64,000 nucleotides of DNA, from NCBI RefSeq assembly GCF_027943255.1, contig NC_072893.1, forward strand, positions 97,533,784 through 97,597,783. Reading direction: 5' to 3'. The position numbers were made by a program, and so were the translations under genes. Of the stretch, positions 20,112-31,739 are shown in pieces. The notes under the pieces were generated by a model. The model was not told where the DNA came from, ran no database searches, and saw only the letters and a list, made by a program, of their open reading frames with translations. Positions within the stretch are counted from its first letter, which is position 1; each line of letters opens with the position of its first letter. The DNA is from Anastrepha obliqua (Eukaryota > Arthropoda > Insecta > Diptera > Tephritidae).

Positions 20112-20215
20112 TTGCGTAGAAGCTTTAACCAAAGGAGCGCTGGTGGTCTCTTCGGTCCTTATTTTTTTCGAAATAAAGAAGGAGCTACCATGACGGTGAA
20201 GGGTAATAAAATTAT
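20112..20215 (+). pseudogene. DD41D transposase scrap
   Basis: In one frame: RRSFNQRSAGGLFGPYFFRN followed by KEGATMTVKGN. The segment AGG..GPYFF....G..VTVNGE is highly characteristic of the DD41D transposases at 34628, 46217 and 57375 in this window. Only about 30 codons remain, with no TIR. Confidence 0.65.
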
Positions 20216-20219
20216 TTTC

Positions 20220-22745
20220 CAGAATAAAATAAAAATAAAAAAATGCATTCCATTAATATTTCTGTTTTTTAATTATCACTTTAAGTTCGCAAGCTTTTAG
20301 AACCCTATGGAACCATTGCAATTCAAGACATTATGCACTTTAAATGTGTATACTTGCATGCCTTTGGCCTTAGCTTAATATAGTTTCCTCCGGTAGATTA
20401 GACATTTTGAAACAGGTGAGAGTGTGTTGGTTTGTAAGACCTTCACTTTTTTCACTGCATAGAATTGTAAGAACAACTTCACAGATTTGCCTGCTACCTA
20501 TCTATGCAGCCTCATCTACCTACGGTGACGTATTCCCGTACGTCGGTTTGCCATTAATGGGCCCATGACCTTATAAGAAAAATTAGTTTTTTTTTAATTA
20601 GTATGCAAATCTAGTCAACGTAACAAAAGCGTGATTTTAATTGCTTTTTGTAGTTTATAGTCACTTCTGTGTACAGCCATAATGTATTTCAAAACTGTAT
20701 TATTGCTAGCGACGAACGCTTCAGACGATTTTTATGTGGGCGTGCGGTTTTTTACTGATTGCATTCTTAATTTTTATTTATTTTATTTTGCTAACTTGCT
20801 AACGCAACGGCTTTTATTAGTATTGAATCTGCAAACAAAACAAATTGTGTTTGCCCAGAAAAAATATCAGTTAATTACCTGCGACATTCATGTGCCCAAA
20901 TGTGGTATATCGAGTTAATTGATTTTTAAAGTTGTTCCGTTTCGCAAGTAACACCAGTTGAGTTGAAAAGGTAAAAATTTCATTATTAAAATTTTTATTA
21001 TTATACTTTTTGGCGCCTATTTAAATTGTTGTGAACCAGATTTGTATGTTACTTTCTTTATAAGCCCTAAACAACAAATTTCAAAGCTAACGAATTGAAC
21101 AACTACTGGCTCGGAAGAGTTTTGCAAACATATTCTATTAAATGTTTTATTTATTTATTTATTTATTAAATTCAAACATACAACCATGGGTTATTTTTGC
21201 AATGATTGACCTTAAAGTATTTTACATAATAAAATCGTAGATAAAAGGATTAACAATAAAATCAAAATTAAAGTCAAATGTATATAGAAATGCTGATTTT
21301 TGTGGCCAATGAATGGTTGGTGATTGAAAAGTATGTAAGCCATATGCTAGGCGCTTTCCGTCTTCCGCGAGTAAGAATCTAAAATCTCGTTATTAATTTT
21401 AGAATAGCGCTTGGCAGAGATGTTTCTGATTGCCTTAATCTGTTCAATGGAAAACCCATCCTTCACACTTCGGAGTCTGATTGGCTACATTATAGATGAT
21501 TTCCTCGACAATATCATACTAGGCTTCCTAAACTAAGTGAATATCTAATTTGCTCTCAGTTCAATCAAATATACACATTTGTACTCGTTCATGACTTAAT
21601 CCATTCGAGGGTGAATACTGCGTTTGCGCATTTTGATCATTATGTCTGTATGTCTCGTACTCCGGAAATTGTTTGGTTGGGAATGTCTTTGATTATTATT
21701 CTCTTCTTTGCCTATTAAAGTAGTGGTAATAATAATAAAAATAATAAATAATAAAAGTTATTTTCCATTTATTTAATAATGAGTTAGTGCAAAGCATTTG
21801 CAAAATTCAAGAAAACATAATACAAACTTACATCAACAAGTACAGCATTGCCACTATTTTGTAGGTCATTGAAAGCAGAAGAAAACACCAGAATTAGTTA
21901 GTCAGCCGCACTTAAACGCTAGTAAAGTGTCGCAAGTTGTAAAGAGCTTGAATATAATACTTTAACGAATATGAGATATGATTAAAAGCACTTTATCCAT
22001 ACAAGTATGCACTGTTAAATACAGGGTTGTTCAGTAGGGACATAATAGGCGGCCTTAATAAATTCGCCAAGTGTTAGCAAGTGGCGAATAGGTGAATCAA
22101 TTGGTATAAATAAGCATATATTTGTAGCACTGGTAAATAATATAGCTGCCCAAAAGGAAATTTGTTTGGAAGCACTTAATGAGTATTAGGACCGCGTTCA
22201 TATAGGAATACATTTGGTGCTTCAACTCGTTACTTGTGATGCTCGTGCCCTGTCAAGACCGTTTGTGTTCTCGTTCTTCCCAATGTTCTTGTTGACTGTA
22301 GACTAAAAACTAGCAATTGCTAGGTGTTGAACAAAGAGAGCTACACCAGTTTTATGAGATGCAGCCATACTCGCTAGCTGCGAGTCTTGCTCGATAACTT
22401 TTACTTTGCTTGCACATGTAAATTTTTCGTCAAGTGAGCAGAGATAGTGAATCGAAGGAGCTAATATGATTTACTACTGAGATGATTTCGCTACTTCGAC
22501 CAGTTAGTTATCTCATTGACATGGTAACGTTTAAAGGCAAACATGTGAGCCCGATACTATTCATTCCAGCGCTGACGAACCCAGAATTTCGAAAGTTACT
22601 TCTACTTAAACATTTATATGCTCGTATTCAAACAGCATAAAATATTTTACAAATACTGTACAACAAACAATTTCGTTCATTAACTTTGAATATTTTTATC
22701 TAGGCATAGATTTGTTAGCAAATATATGTACATACAATTTCTTAC
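20220..22745. other. non-coding DNA with a (TTTA)n repeat
   Basis: Mainly AT-rich. A (TTTA)n microsatellite lies at 21145-21168. On the minus strand just right of it is a decayed reading VKDGFSIEQIKAIRNISAKR (near 21450), so the repeat could be the 3' tail of a minus-strand LINE. I could not tie that reading to a family. An ORF at 20682-20918 has no recognised domain. Confidence 0.35.
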
Positions 22746-22748
22746 ATA

Positions 22749-23683
22749 CCTTCTACTCAAATATGAACGAGACGTTATCAATAAAACGGTCCGCGAATGA
22801 CATATGGCAAAAATAAATTTGTTGTTTTTTGGTAGGACTGTTATAAGCTTACATGGCAAATTTCAGCGTGATATGTCACATAGTTTGTTTTCTGTGCTAT
22901 TGTAAACAAGTCAAGCTCGAGTGTGTTCTTCGAATTTAACGATGGAAATTCAACTTGAACAAAGAATTTGTTTGAAATTTTGTTATCCCAACAAAATTTC
23001 GGCTTCAGACGCCTCAAAAATGTTGCAGACAACCTATGGGGACTCTGCTCTATCGCGTGCACGTGTTTTCCAGTGGTACAAATCGTTCAAAGAGGGCCGT
23101 ACATCAACCCAAAAAACCACGCCAAAGTCGCTCAAAAATTAAGGTTATGCTGACTGTTTTTTTTCGATTACGAAGGTGTGGTGCACTCGGAGTTCCTTCC
23201 GCAAGGCCGATCGGTTAACGCTGAATATTATTTAGACGTTTTAAAGCGTTTGCGCGAGAACATTCGTATTAAAAGGAAGGAATTTTGGGACAACAAGTCA
23301 TGGTTCTTGCATCACGATAATGCACCAGCTCACACATCACGTCTTGTTCGCGATTATTTGAACAAAAATAATGTAAATATCGTTCCGCAAGCACCGTATT
23401 CGCCTGATATGGCTCCATGTGACTTTTTCCTGTTTCCCAAGTTCAAGTTGCCGCTCCGTGGAAAACATTTTGAGACAATTGAAGTCATAAAAGAGAATTC
23501 GAAGAACACACTCGAGCTTGACTTGTTTACAGTAGCACAGAAAACAAACTATGTGACATATAACGCTGAAATTTGGCACGTAAGCTTATAACAGTCCTAC
23601 CAAAAAATAAAAAATTTATTTTTGCCATATGTTATCCGCGGACCGTTTTATTGATAACGTCTCTTTCATATTTGAGCAGAAGA
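22749..23683 (+). mobile_element. mariner with very long TIRs (about 188 bp)
   Basis: The first 188 bp (22749-22936) and last 187 bp (23497-23683) are inverted copies with only scattered mismatches. Shared text includes CTCAAATATGAA, GAGACGTTATCAATAAAACG, GGTAGGACTGTTATAAGCTT and CATAGTTTGTTTTCTGTGCT. TA dinucleotides flank both ends (22747-22748, 23684-23685). The interior is a mariner transposase with an internal deletion. TIRs this long are unusual for DD34D mariners (normally about 30 bp) and are known from some Tc1/Minos/Bari-type elements. Confidence 0.88.
22942..23591 (+). pseudogene. mariner transposase (DD34D), internally deleted
   Basis: The ATG at 22942 starts MEIQLEQRICLKFCYPNKIS, with the first helix-turn-helix ending VFQWYKSFKEGR. 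There the gene jumps to PKSLKN and stops. The second frame picks up VMLTVFF, GVVHSEFLPQG, AEYYLDVLKRLRENI, then FLHHDNAPAHTSRLV (second Asp) and PYSPDMAPCDFFLFPKFK (third Asp). I count 34 residues between these two Asp. The second helix-turn-helix and the first catalytic Asp block are deleted. After FETIEVIKENS the frame enters the right TIR, so the last about 30 residues, up to WHVSL, are encoded by the inverted repeat instead of the usual mariner C-terminus. Confidence 0.88.
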
Positions 23684-23743
23684 TATGCACATATACGTTT
23701 ATAATGGCTTTTCTTACATTTTTTTCAGCTTGTAGTTTGCGGC

Positions 23744-24050
23744 CGCCGTGGCCGAATGAGTTGGTGCGTGACTACCATTCGGAATTCAGAGAGAGAACGT
23801 CGGTTCGAATCTTAAGAAATTAAGAAAAACATTTTTCTAATAGCGGTCGCCCCTCGGCAGGCAATGGTAAATGTCCGAGTGTATTTCTGCCATGAAAAGG
23901 CTACTCACAAAAAATATCTGCCGTTCGGAGTTGGCTTGAAACTGTAGATCCCTCCATTTGTGGAACAACATCAAGACGCACACCACAAATAGGAGGAGGA
24001 GCTCGGCCAAACACCCAAAGAGGGCGTTCGCGCCAATTATATATCATATA
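23744..24050 (+). repeat. tRNA-derived SINE (copy B), full length
   Basis: Plus-strand copy: box A-like GTGGCCGAATGAGTTGG, box B GGTTCGAATCTTAAG, body from AAAAACATTTTTCTAATAGC to AGCTCGGCCAAACACCC, tail ATTATATATCATATA. A perfect 11-bp target duplication TAGTTTGCGGC flanks it (23733-23743 and 24051-24061). It inserted just downstream of the long-TIR mariner. Confidence 0.95.
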
Positions 24051-24061
24051 TAGTTTGCGGC

Positions 24062-25490
24062 ACTTTTACTATCGCTGATATGTTTTTATCTAATCGTATA
24101 CATGTACTTATATGTGCTAGCTTACACAAGAATGAAAAATCATTACCCATTTTTACACCAACATCTAATTAACTTGTTACCCACAATTTTTCGATAAACA
24201 AGTGTTTACAATTCCTTTAGTACCCAAGGAACCTATTCTGCACCCTGTAGTATACCTTACGATTCGCAAAATACTATTTAAGCATTTTAGAAAACTTCCT
24301 AATCGATATTAATAACAAAAAGTACTAAATTGCAATTGCCAGAAATAAAGCAATAGAACAAGCAAGAGAACTGTTTTCATAGATATTCAATTTGCAGACA
24401 AATAATCCAAACGTTCATCAAAAATTGAAGAAGAAGACTAGCACAGAAAGCACCAGATTTTCTACGCTACAAGAGTTGTGATATATTTCGTTGACAGCAA
24501 TAATTTGAAAGCAGTAAGAATTTGGAAAACAACAACAACAACAGATTTCAAAGCCAATGAGGAGACTCTCTTGTTCTACTATGGACAAGTAACAAAGTCT
24601 CTGCAGCTGTTCAAACCTAGTAGACGTATGCATCAGTTTATAAGCTCGATTTGTCGGACTAATACGTGCCCAACAACGGATTATAAATCTAAGCCGTAAA
24701 ATGTAAGGAAGAATGTTCTTACTGTTTACACTAAATGCAGTGTGAGGGTTCTTCGTAGTATCGCTTAGTACTATTTCAAATATTGAAGTGCGGCTTCAAA
24801 CGTAAAAAGATCAGCATAAATCAGATATTTTACATACGTTTTATATTGGAAATTCCCTAGATACTATTGCTAATAGCTACTACATATAGTGGGCTCGCTA
24901 CACAATTGAACAGTAAAGCTGACAAGTGAAGTCTAAACTTCGCCGATCTTTGATTTTGTCTGCCCTTTTATATGGTGAGTATAGATTAGAAGGCACTATC
25001 ATTCGAGCAGTACTATTTTTTCCAAGATCCGTGGCCGACGTTGGCAATGGGTATGGGAGAAAACGGATGAGCTGCACAAAGGTCAGAGAAACCTGTCTGC
25101 ATATTAGGGTACTTCTTGTTTTTCAACTTTCGCAAAGCAGAAATTCGCTGCTTTCTAAATTGTGCTTTACTGGTCGCTACCACCTCCCAAGGTTTGAGAA
25201 AATAATTACATGCTTTCCTACAAATTATCGTATACGGGTCACTTGAATTAGTTCTATAAACGCAAAAAGTAATGCCATTAAACCGATTATTCCATCATAC
25301 GCAAGCATTGGTACGCATCTGTTGACTCTGTTCTGTCGCAAATTGACAAGCAAGCAAGCTAAGCGCTGGGAAAAAGTGCACTCTGAATTTTGTTTTACTG
25401 CGTAGTTAAAAATTACAGACAAAGGTGCCCTAATACGGAGAAACCTACACTATTAGCATAAAGTAGATACTTTGTAATAATTTTTTAATT
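24062..25490. other. non-coding DNA
   Basis: AT-rich, with a short (CAA)n run near 24528. A frame at 24926-25000 reading KLRRSLILSALLYGE is vaguely LINE RT-like but too short to claim. Confidence 0.4.
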
Positions 25491-25494
25491 TATC

Positions 25495-25650
25495 TTAAAT
25501 TCTTCTTCTTGATTGGCGCGATAACTATTTACTTACACGATTTTGGCAGAGTTTAACACAACGCGTCAGTCTTTTCTTTCTCGTGCTAACCGACGCCAGT
25601 TGGACACACCAAGTGAAACAAAGTCCTTTTCCTGATCTTTTCTTCCTTTG
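25495..25650 (-). pseudogene. LINE ORF2 C-terminal end and 3' UTR relic
   Basis: On the minus strand: DFVSLGVSNWRRLARER, a stop, then VVLNSAKIV and stop, followed by a short UTR containing TATCGCGCCAATCAAGAAGA. The pattern SLGV.NWR.LARER..WR.L.NSAKI is the C-terminal end of a LINE I recall as common in tephritid and other fly DNA. A related end occurs at 47545-47770 on the plus strand. No more of the RT is present. Confidence 0.5.
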
Positions 25651-25699
25651 CTACCTCCAGCTTGTACCGTTATCTTACAGTAACCTTTCTTTTAATTAA

Positions 25700-28216
25700 A
25701 AAAAATCCTGAAAATATTATATATTTCAAATGTTACATTTGAACCAATAATTTTACTTTAGAAATGCAAAAAATTTACAAAAACTAAAAAAAAATGTAGG
25801 TCAAACAAAAAGCACCGGTACATAGTATTATTAATTGGTGCAATTTCGCAGCACGGCAAGTGGTCATAAATTGTAAGCTTCTTCAGTAAAAGGAAATCTT
25901 TATCATATCGGCAACAAAGAGGGTGATCTTCAGTTTCATTACCTCTTAAACCTGACGTGACTATATTAATAGGAGCTTGCCAGAAAGTTTTTTTAATAAC
26001 AGTAGTAGAAAAATATAAATAAAAAAAATAAACTGTGGCTAGCACTCAGAGAAATCAGGCCACACGTGACCATAGACATTTGGGCTTAAAATCATCAGCG
26101 TTAAAAACATGGATTCATATGCATACATATGAACACGTGTGGCTTACATAAAATGCTAGATAAGTCCGAAAGATAGATAGCAACAGCTAAGCAAACAAAA
26201 GAAAATATAATTAATTTTCCTTATTGCTACTTACTCTCACATTTTCCCAACTAATCCACATTTTGGCAAACGCAATCAGATTTTGGTGCGAGGTGACCAT
26301 AAACACATACAAGTGCACATCTAAAAGCATGTGGGTAAATACGTGTGGCATTTTCAAATGACGAAAGATGTATAAGAAATGGTTTGAAGAACTAAATAAA
26401 CTGAACCAACCAAGCAAATGAACTGTAAATGAGTGAGAGAACAAGAAAACGACTGCCACAAGTTGGCTTGAAAATTTGGGTGCACTACATATATTGTAGT
26501 GAATTTGCGAATTTCTAGAGCATGAATGTGACATTTAAAAATAAAATATAAAATCATTTTCGTCAAAATAATTCAAGTTATAAAGAATTTTATGCGAACA
26601 TTTTAGTGGTGTCGTAAAGGTATGTCAACGCTTGAAATGATGTGCGACAATGTGACAATGAAATGGTAGACACTTTTTGAATAGATTGCTAAGTTTTTCA
26701 AATATATTACCATGGCACAATTTTTTTCCTTACAACACTTATTCTTTTGGGGTGTCACTGTTAGCTATTTGTGGAAATTGTAGGAAAAATTTTTATATAC
26801 CTATAACAAATGCGCAAATATTTATTGAAGTAATTGAAAAGAAAACGAGCTAATGGTAATCACAAAAACGTCACCGTAATGTAGAATCATTTTAGGAGAT
26901 GATTTAGTAGTTACCTCATATAAACGGGCACATATCTTTTTGTTTCAGTGGAAATTACTTCTTATCCTAAATTCATCCCTTAATGAGGCTAACTACGGCG
27001 GTGCGTGTATCAAGTTTGACCCAATAATATTGCGTAGAAAATTCAGAAAATTGTTCTTCATTCATAAAATACTACAGATTTCAAAAATGAAAATTTTATC
27101 AGGAAAGTAAACTTTTGTTGAAATATTTGAATTTTTACCCTACATATCTGTTACACCCTACATATAGTTATATGTATACGAACTGTTATAATATGTAGGT
27201 AGGCTTGAAATTCATGCACGGAACACCTATTTCCCCAGCTTTCAGTCTCGTAAATTCTGTATGCCGCAAATGTCTTTTCTGAACGTGTTGTTTCATATAT
27301 TTGGTCCAGTTTATATGAGAAAAATAAAATCTTAGAAATTCAGTAAATACACCCCTAATCGGCATATGAAATATTTATAATTTCCTAAAGTGGCATTCGT
27401 GTCCAACCGATTAGTCATTATTTGCGCACTTCATCACTTGTGGTAACAAAATATATATATAGACACAGGCTATGCATATAAGGAAAAATATTTCTGTCAT
27501 CAGCTAGCTGTAGATTGGATTAATCTATCTATAGCTATGATTCAAAAATTAAACTGAAAATGTCTACACTATTTTAAGCATTTTTACAACTAGCCTAATT
27601 ATTTGGTAGAACTGTCAGAAGTATTACTTTTTCTGCTACACACCCATATAAGAATATGGTTTTTGCACCATTCGCACCTTGCAACTGTATATACAAGGAA
27701 ACCTGTAAAGTTGCGCACTCACAAATGTTAAAAAAAATTGTAACACTAAAATAAATGAGTGCAAATTATGTTGGACAATTTATGTATTTTAAATATTTGT
27801 AAATTGCTTTTGTCGCCAGACAAATTATTTCATTGTATAAAATTGATTTTACGTTGATTTTTATGAATTTTCTATGATACGAGTACGTGAACTATATTCA
27901 TAACATCCAAGTTCAATCTTAGAACGATTGAATTATGAAAGTTGTGGAATTGCGAACTTTACAAAAAAAGTACTTTAAAACATGAAACAGAAATTAAAAA
28001 ATTCATACAAAGAGACTTTTTCATACGAAAGTGACGAATGCATTGAAAATAGTAATCTTTATACTGCAAAAACAGCTTCATAAATTTCAAAGACGTCAAT
28101 AATTTTTTTTTTTTGTAACTTGAAAACTCGTACAAGTTGGGCAGAACATCAGCACCACCAGGGTCTCATTTTGATAGACTTTAGTATACGATTTATGCAT
28201 CATATATATTTATACA
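25700..28216. other. non-coding DNA, no recognised feature
   Basis: AT-rich and featureless by eye over 2.5 kb; short ORFs only, no TIR, no exon-like sequence. Confidence 0.5.
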
Positions 28217-28218
28217 TA

Positions 28219-28834
28219 TGTGACCTGGTCTATAAAAAGACACCTTACGTGTCAAAAAATCATTTTTCACTTTTTTGTTGATTCGAATAGTACATATGTG
28301 AAAGGCTCTTTAAAATGGTGAAAACCAGAAAGTCATAATTTGTTTAAAAGTTTGTTAAAAGTAAAAAAAAAGAAAAGTACAAATACGAAAAAGACTGATT
28401 TTTTTGTGATGATACAAATTAGAATAACGAAGACAATAATTTGTGCAAATTAAAAACTGAACCATTCCTGGACAGTCTGAGGTGTAGTGAATACGATATT
28501 GAAGTCTGTTTTCAAAAAATTTTTATCACTGGCTCTTATAAGTTTTTTTCGGCATGGATATCGGTACAAAAGCTAACTTATTTTTTAAAACGATTTCTGC
28601 GATTTGCATTAACTTTTTCTTATTTATTTATATATTATATAAAAAAAATGTTTTCCACTGCTTCTGTGATTTTATTGATACTGTGATCTATGCTGAAGGA
28701 AACAAGCCAAACCGGATTAAAAAATATTAGTATTTAAAAAAGTTACAAGGATTTTTAGAAGTTTAAACTTTTACTGCTGTTTTCTCGAAAACTTGTTTTC
28801 ACACGTAAGGTACCTTTTCGTAGACCAGGTCACA
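28219..28834. mobile_element. MITE with about 40-bp TIRs, TA-flanked (616 bp)
   Basis: Left end TGTGACCTGGTCTATAAAAA and, on the other strand from 28834, TGTGACCTGGTCTACGAAAA. Both continue with ACCTTACGTGT. TA flanks both ends (28217-28218, 28835-28836), suggesting a Tc1/mariner-type target. The interior is AT-rich with an 81-codon hydrophobic ORF that matches nothing known to me. The superfamily remains uncertain. Confidence 0.75.
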
Positions 28835-28884
28835 TATATGTAAATATAAACTCGTATGCTAAAAAAGTCACACAAAAGCGATCA

Positions 28885-29105
28885 AGGCGATGTCGCCAAT
28901 CTGCTCCCGCAGAGCATCTCTTTTCACGAGCCATCAGCCAAAACTAAAGAACTTTTTTCGGCGTCATCGCTTGGTACTTCCCAATATTTTAACTGCGGTC
29001 GTTACCCATGCGGTAAAGGTATTTCCGAAAGTATTCGTGTCCAGAAAGGAACTGAGTCATGAAATAGTACACTTCCCCACAGCCTCCAGTGCTTTGCGTT
29101 TGGTT
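28885..29105 (-). pseudogene. LINE ORF2 C-terminus relic (R1/Jockey-like)
   Basis: On the minus strand: FMTQFLSGHEYFRKYLYRMG (29068-29009), then two stops and MARENRDALREQIGDIA. The pattern TQ.L.GHG.FR.YL.R.G, followed downstream by R..LR..IG, is the C-terminal zinc-knuckle region of R1/Jockey-type LINEs. The Cys residues of the knuckle are lost through decay. It abuts the MITE at 28219-28834. Confidence 0.5.
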
Positions 29106-29109
29106 TTGC

Positions 29110-29865
29110 AGTTTAGTGCAATTCGCTGCCATATAAGAGTATTGGGCTTGTGGTAGCCTTGATCAGCCTTCTTTTGCTCTATGTATAACGCTTCTTAGAA
29201 AGGGTGAAGCAAAGGACACACATTTCTACTTCCTGTTTTCAGTAACAATTTACTTTTCTAAACAACACCACTCTACGCACACATACACTGTTATATAAAT
29301 ACACATGCATTTCCGTTGTTGCTACTCTGCTATGCTTTGCTGATACTCCTCATTTTTTATTCTTTTACTTTCGTTCACTACTGGCATATACTTACGTACA
29401 TATTTAATTCAGCGGAAAAGGAACGATGTTTTAGTATTTTTCTTAGAACAGAATTTGCATCAACTTTTTATGATTCGAGTTTCCGCGTCTGTCCGCTTGT
29501 TCGCTCGACTCCTTCGTAGTATCTATTGTTCTTCCTTTGCTTAATCGTTCTCTGTAATTTATTTATTGACTAAAAAAATATACCAATAAAAATCTGCGAT
29601 AGCAACATGTATGATAAAAATTAATTAACAATTTAAAAACAATCAGCTGTGTAATATTTGCTATGTGTAAACTTTATTTATATATCAGAAAATGTATTTC
29701 ACATACACACCTAATAAGTGGAGAAATAATGGTGTACAATTCTGGACTATCAGGAAAATATTTAAGTGATATGTAAATATTAAAAATGCAAATAGTTTCC
29801 GATAAAAGAAATATGTTTCCGTTCCGTTCAATCTCCTTTTAGCTCTGAAAGCTGCTGTATTTTCA
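29110..29865. other. non-coding DNA
   Basis: AT-rich. Nothing recognised, although it would include the promoter of the putative 5' UTR exon that follows. Confidence 0.4.
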
Positions 29866-29869
29866 TTGG

Positions 29870-30731
29870 TGCGCCACTGTATTTGCTATTCAAGTGAACA
29901 TGAAATAATTACACGTGAAAGTAAAGCAGGTGAAAAAGTGGTTTAATATTTTAAACAACAACGAAAGCCGTTGCGCGCTTTAAAAAATGTGCAAACAGTG
30001 CCAGTAAACATGAAAAGTGTACCTGTACAGCGTTAAATTTTTGTGAAAGTGGCATGTGAAAATCAGGCTATTTAAATATTTACAAGAAGGCGGCGCATGC
30101 ATATACATCAATGAGTTCTTCACAAAGAAGCGCACAATTTCCATATAATTATTTAAGTTAAGGAAAGCCAAAAGTGTTAAAAGGAAAAGTGTAATAAAGT
30201 GTGTTTGCAAAATTAAAACTTTGAGAAATATAAAAAATTGGTATAATATAATAATGTAAAATATTGAGCCGAATTACTGTAACTAGTGTGATAATAAAAG
30301 AAAGTTGAAAGTTTCGTCATTGTTCTAAAATAAATCTGAATAAGAATAAAAATAACTCACTCAAATAAAGAAAAATATTTAAATTAAATATTAACTAAAC
30401 ACAAATTTTTAAAGGCGTAGCTGAGAAATTTAAAAAGGATATATGCATATAAAAAATAACTATTAGCGAAGAAAAAAAAAAAAAGTCAAGTGGTAAAACT
30501 TAAAACTGTATGCATAAATATTTACGTTTGAAAGCATCATAAAGTTCAATTAGAGCAAATTGATAAGTTCCTAAAGATTTATTTCTGTGAAGTGTAAAGA
30601 GCCAATCACAAAGTGATTATCACATAATTTTGTCAAAAGGCGGCATAATTGATTTTGAAACCGTAATCCTTCCCCACATTCACACACAAAGATCCTAACT
30701 GTATATGCGCGTATGTGGAAGGTGTTTCAAG
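29870..30731 (+). other. candidate A-rich 5' UTR exon with splice donor
   Basis: This stretch is strongly A-rich on the plus strand and carries many GTGAAA, AAAGTG and AATAAA-like words, a style typical of fly 5' untranslated leaders. It ends in the strong donor CAAG|GTAAGC at 30731/30732. Just before it, ATGTGGAAGGTGTTTCAAG could start a protein (MWKVFQ). A plausible acceptor lies at 33725 (TTTCGATGCAG|AAAGG); joining there keeps a frame for only 32 codons. The exact 5' end and the gene are unknown. Confidence 0.3.
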
Positions 30732-30739
30732 GTAAGCGA

Positions 30740-31560
30740 TAATTTACAAGATTTTTTTTGAAATATTATAATAAAAAGCAAAGAAATGTTAATTATATCG
30801 AGAAAATTTTTGCCGCTGCTCATAAAATAGATAATGTAAAACTGTCTTACGTAATCTAATTAGAAGGCCAATAGACTTTGCGTATGTCTATGTGAGTCGT
30901 GCCACCTCTACCCATCAAAAAGTTTTGTTGATTGATTTTCTATCATAAACGTTAATTATTATTTGGTTTGATATTCATGACAATTCGCTATACGTTGAAG
31001 ACTAAAGATGTCAGAACAATGCAAAAGAATTAAGATATTTAAAATTGAACGAATTACCTAACCACTTTGAATCACTCATACGCCAGCGCACCCTTGACTA
31101 GGCACTGGTGTGTGTATTGTTGGTTATTTATGCCAGTATATCTTGATCGCGGTCGTTAATATTTCATGAGGTTTCTTCTTGAGTACAGAGAATTTTGCAT
31201 TATACATTTCGATATAAAATGTTTTAATTAAACTCCATATAAGAAAATACTTACATTATTGTGTGTATGTATGCACGAGTATGGCATGAAAGATAAAATT
31301 TTTTGTGATACACCATATAACCAAATGTTTTTAATACAAAGATGTTTCTGTTATTTTTGAGCACTTTCATTACCTGAGAGCTTTTAAATACCCCTACATT
31401 AGCTAAATAATTTCATTGCTAATTTGAAAACTAAGGGTGACACTAAGACCTCGTTTGCCAGGCCTCTTGCTTGGGTTAGGCAAATCACCAATTATTCTTA
31501 TTAAACTACAGTGTTCGCGTACTATTTTACTTTAAATAGTCGTTCACTTATTCTCGTACA
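30740..31560. other. non-coding DNA
   Basis: AT-rich; no recognised element. Confidence 0.5.
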
Positions 31561-31567
31561 AGAATTT

Positions 31568-31735
31568 GAGGGTACATGGCTGGAAAAGTTTACGGTAGTC
31601 GCAGAGTTGAAACTAAAAATGAAGCTAAGGAATTTTGGAGTGAAATTGATTAGAACTTTGTAGGGTCAAGGCCCAATCGTATAAGAGAACTAATTCAAAA
31701 TAAGGCACTCATCATTAGTAATACGAAAATGCTCG
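31568..31735 (+). pseudogene. Tc1-like transposase C-terminal relic
   Basis: One frame reads MAGKVYGSRRVETKNEAKEF, WSEID, stop, NFVGSRPNRIRELIQNKA. Tc1-family transposases end in a similar way, after the DD34E core: ...A..VY......F.....L..A....W..I......LV.SMPNR....I...KG. Only the last about 50 codons remain. No TIR was seen. It is separate from the Tc1-like relic at 43600-44300. Confidence 0.6.
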
Positions 31736-31739
31736 TTAC

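Noticed and set aside
23760..23820. tRNA gene
   Set aside because: Box A and box B are present, but this is a SINE head with target duplications and a shared 300-bp body, not a functional tRNA gene.
24926..25246. 106-codon ORF with KLRRSLILSALLYGE
   Set aside because: Faint resemblance to a LINE RT block, but too short and no further RT motif nearby.
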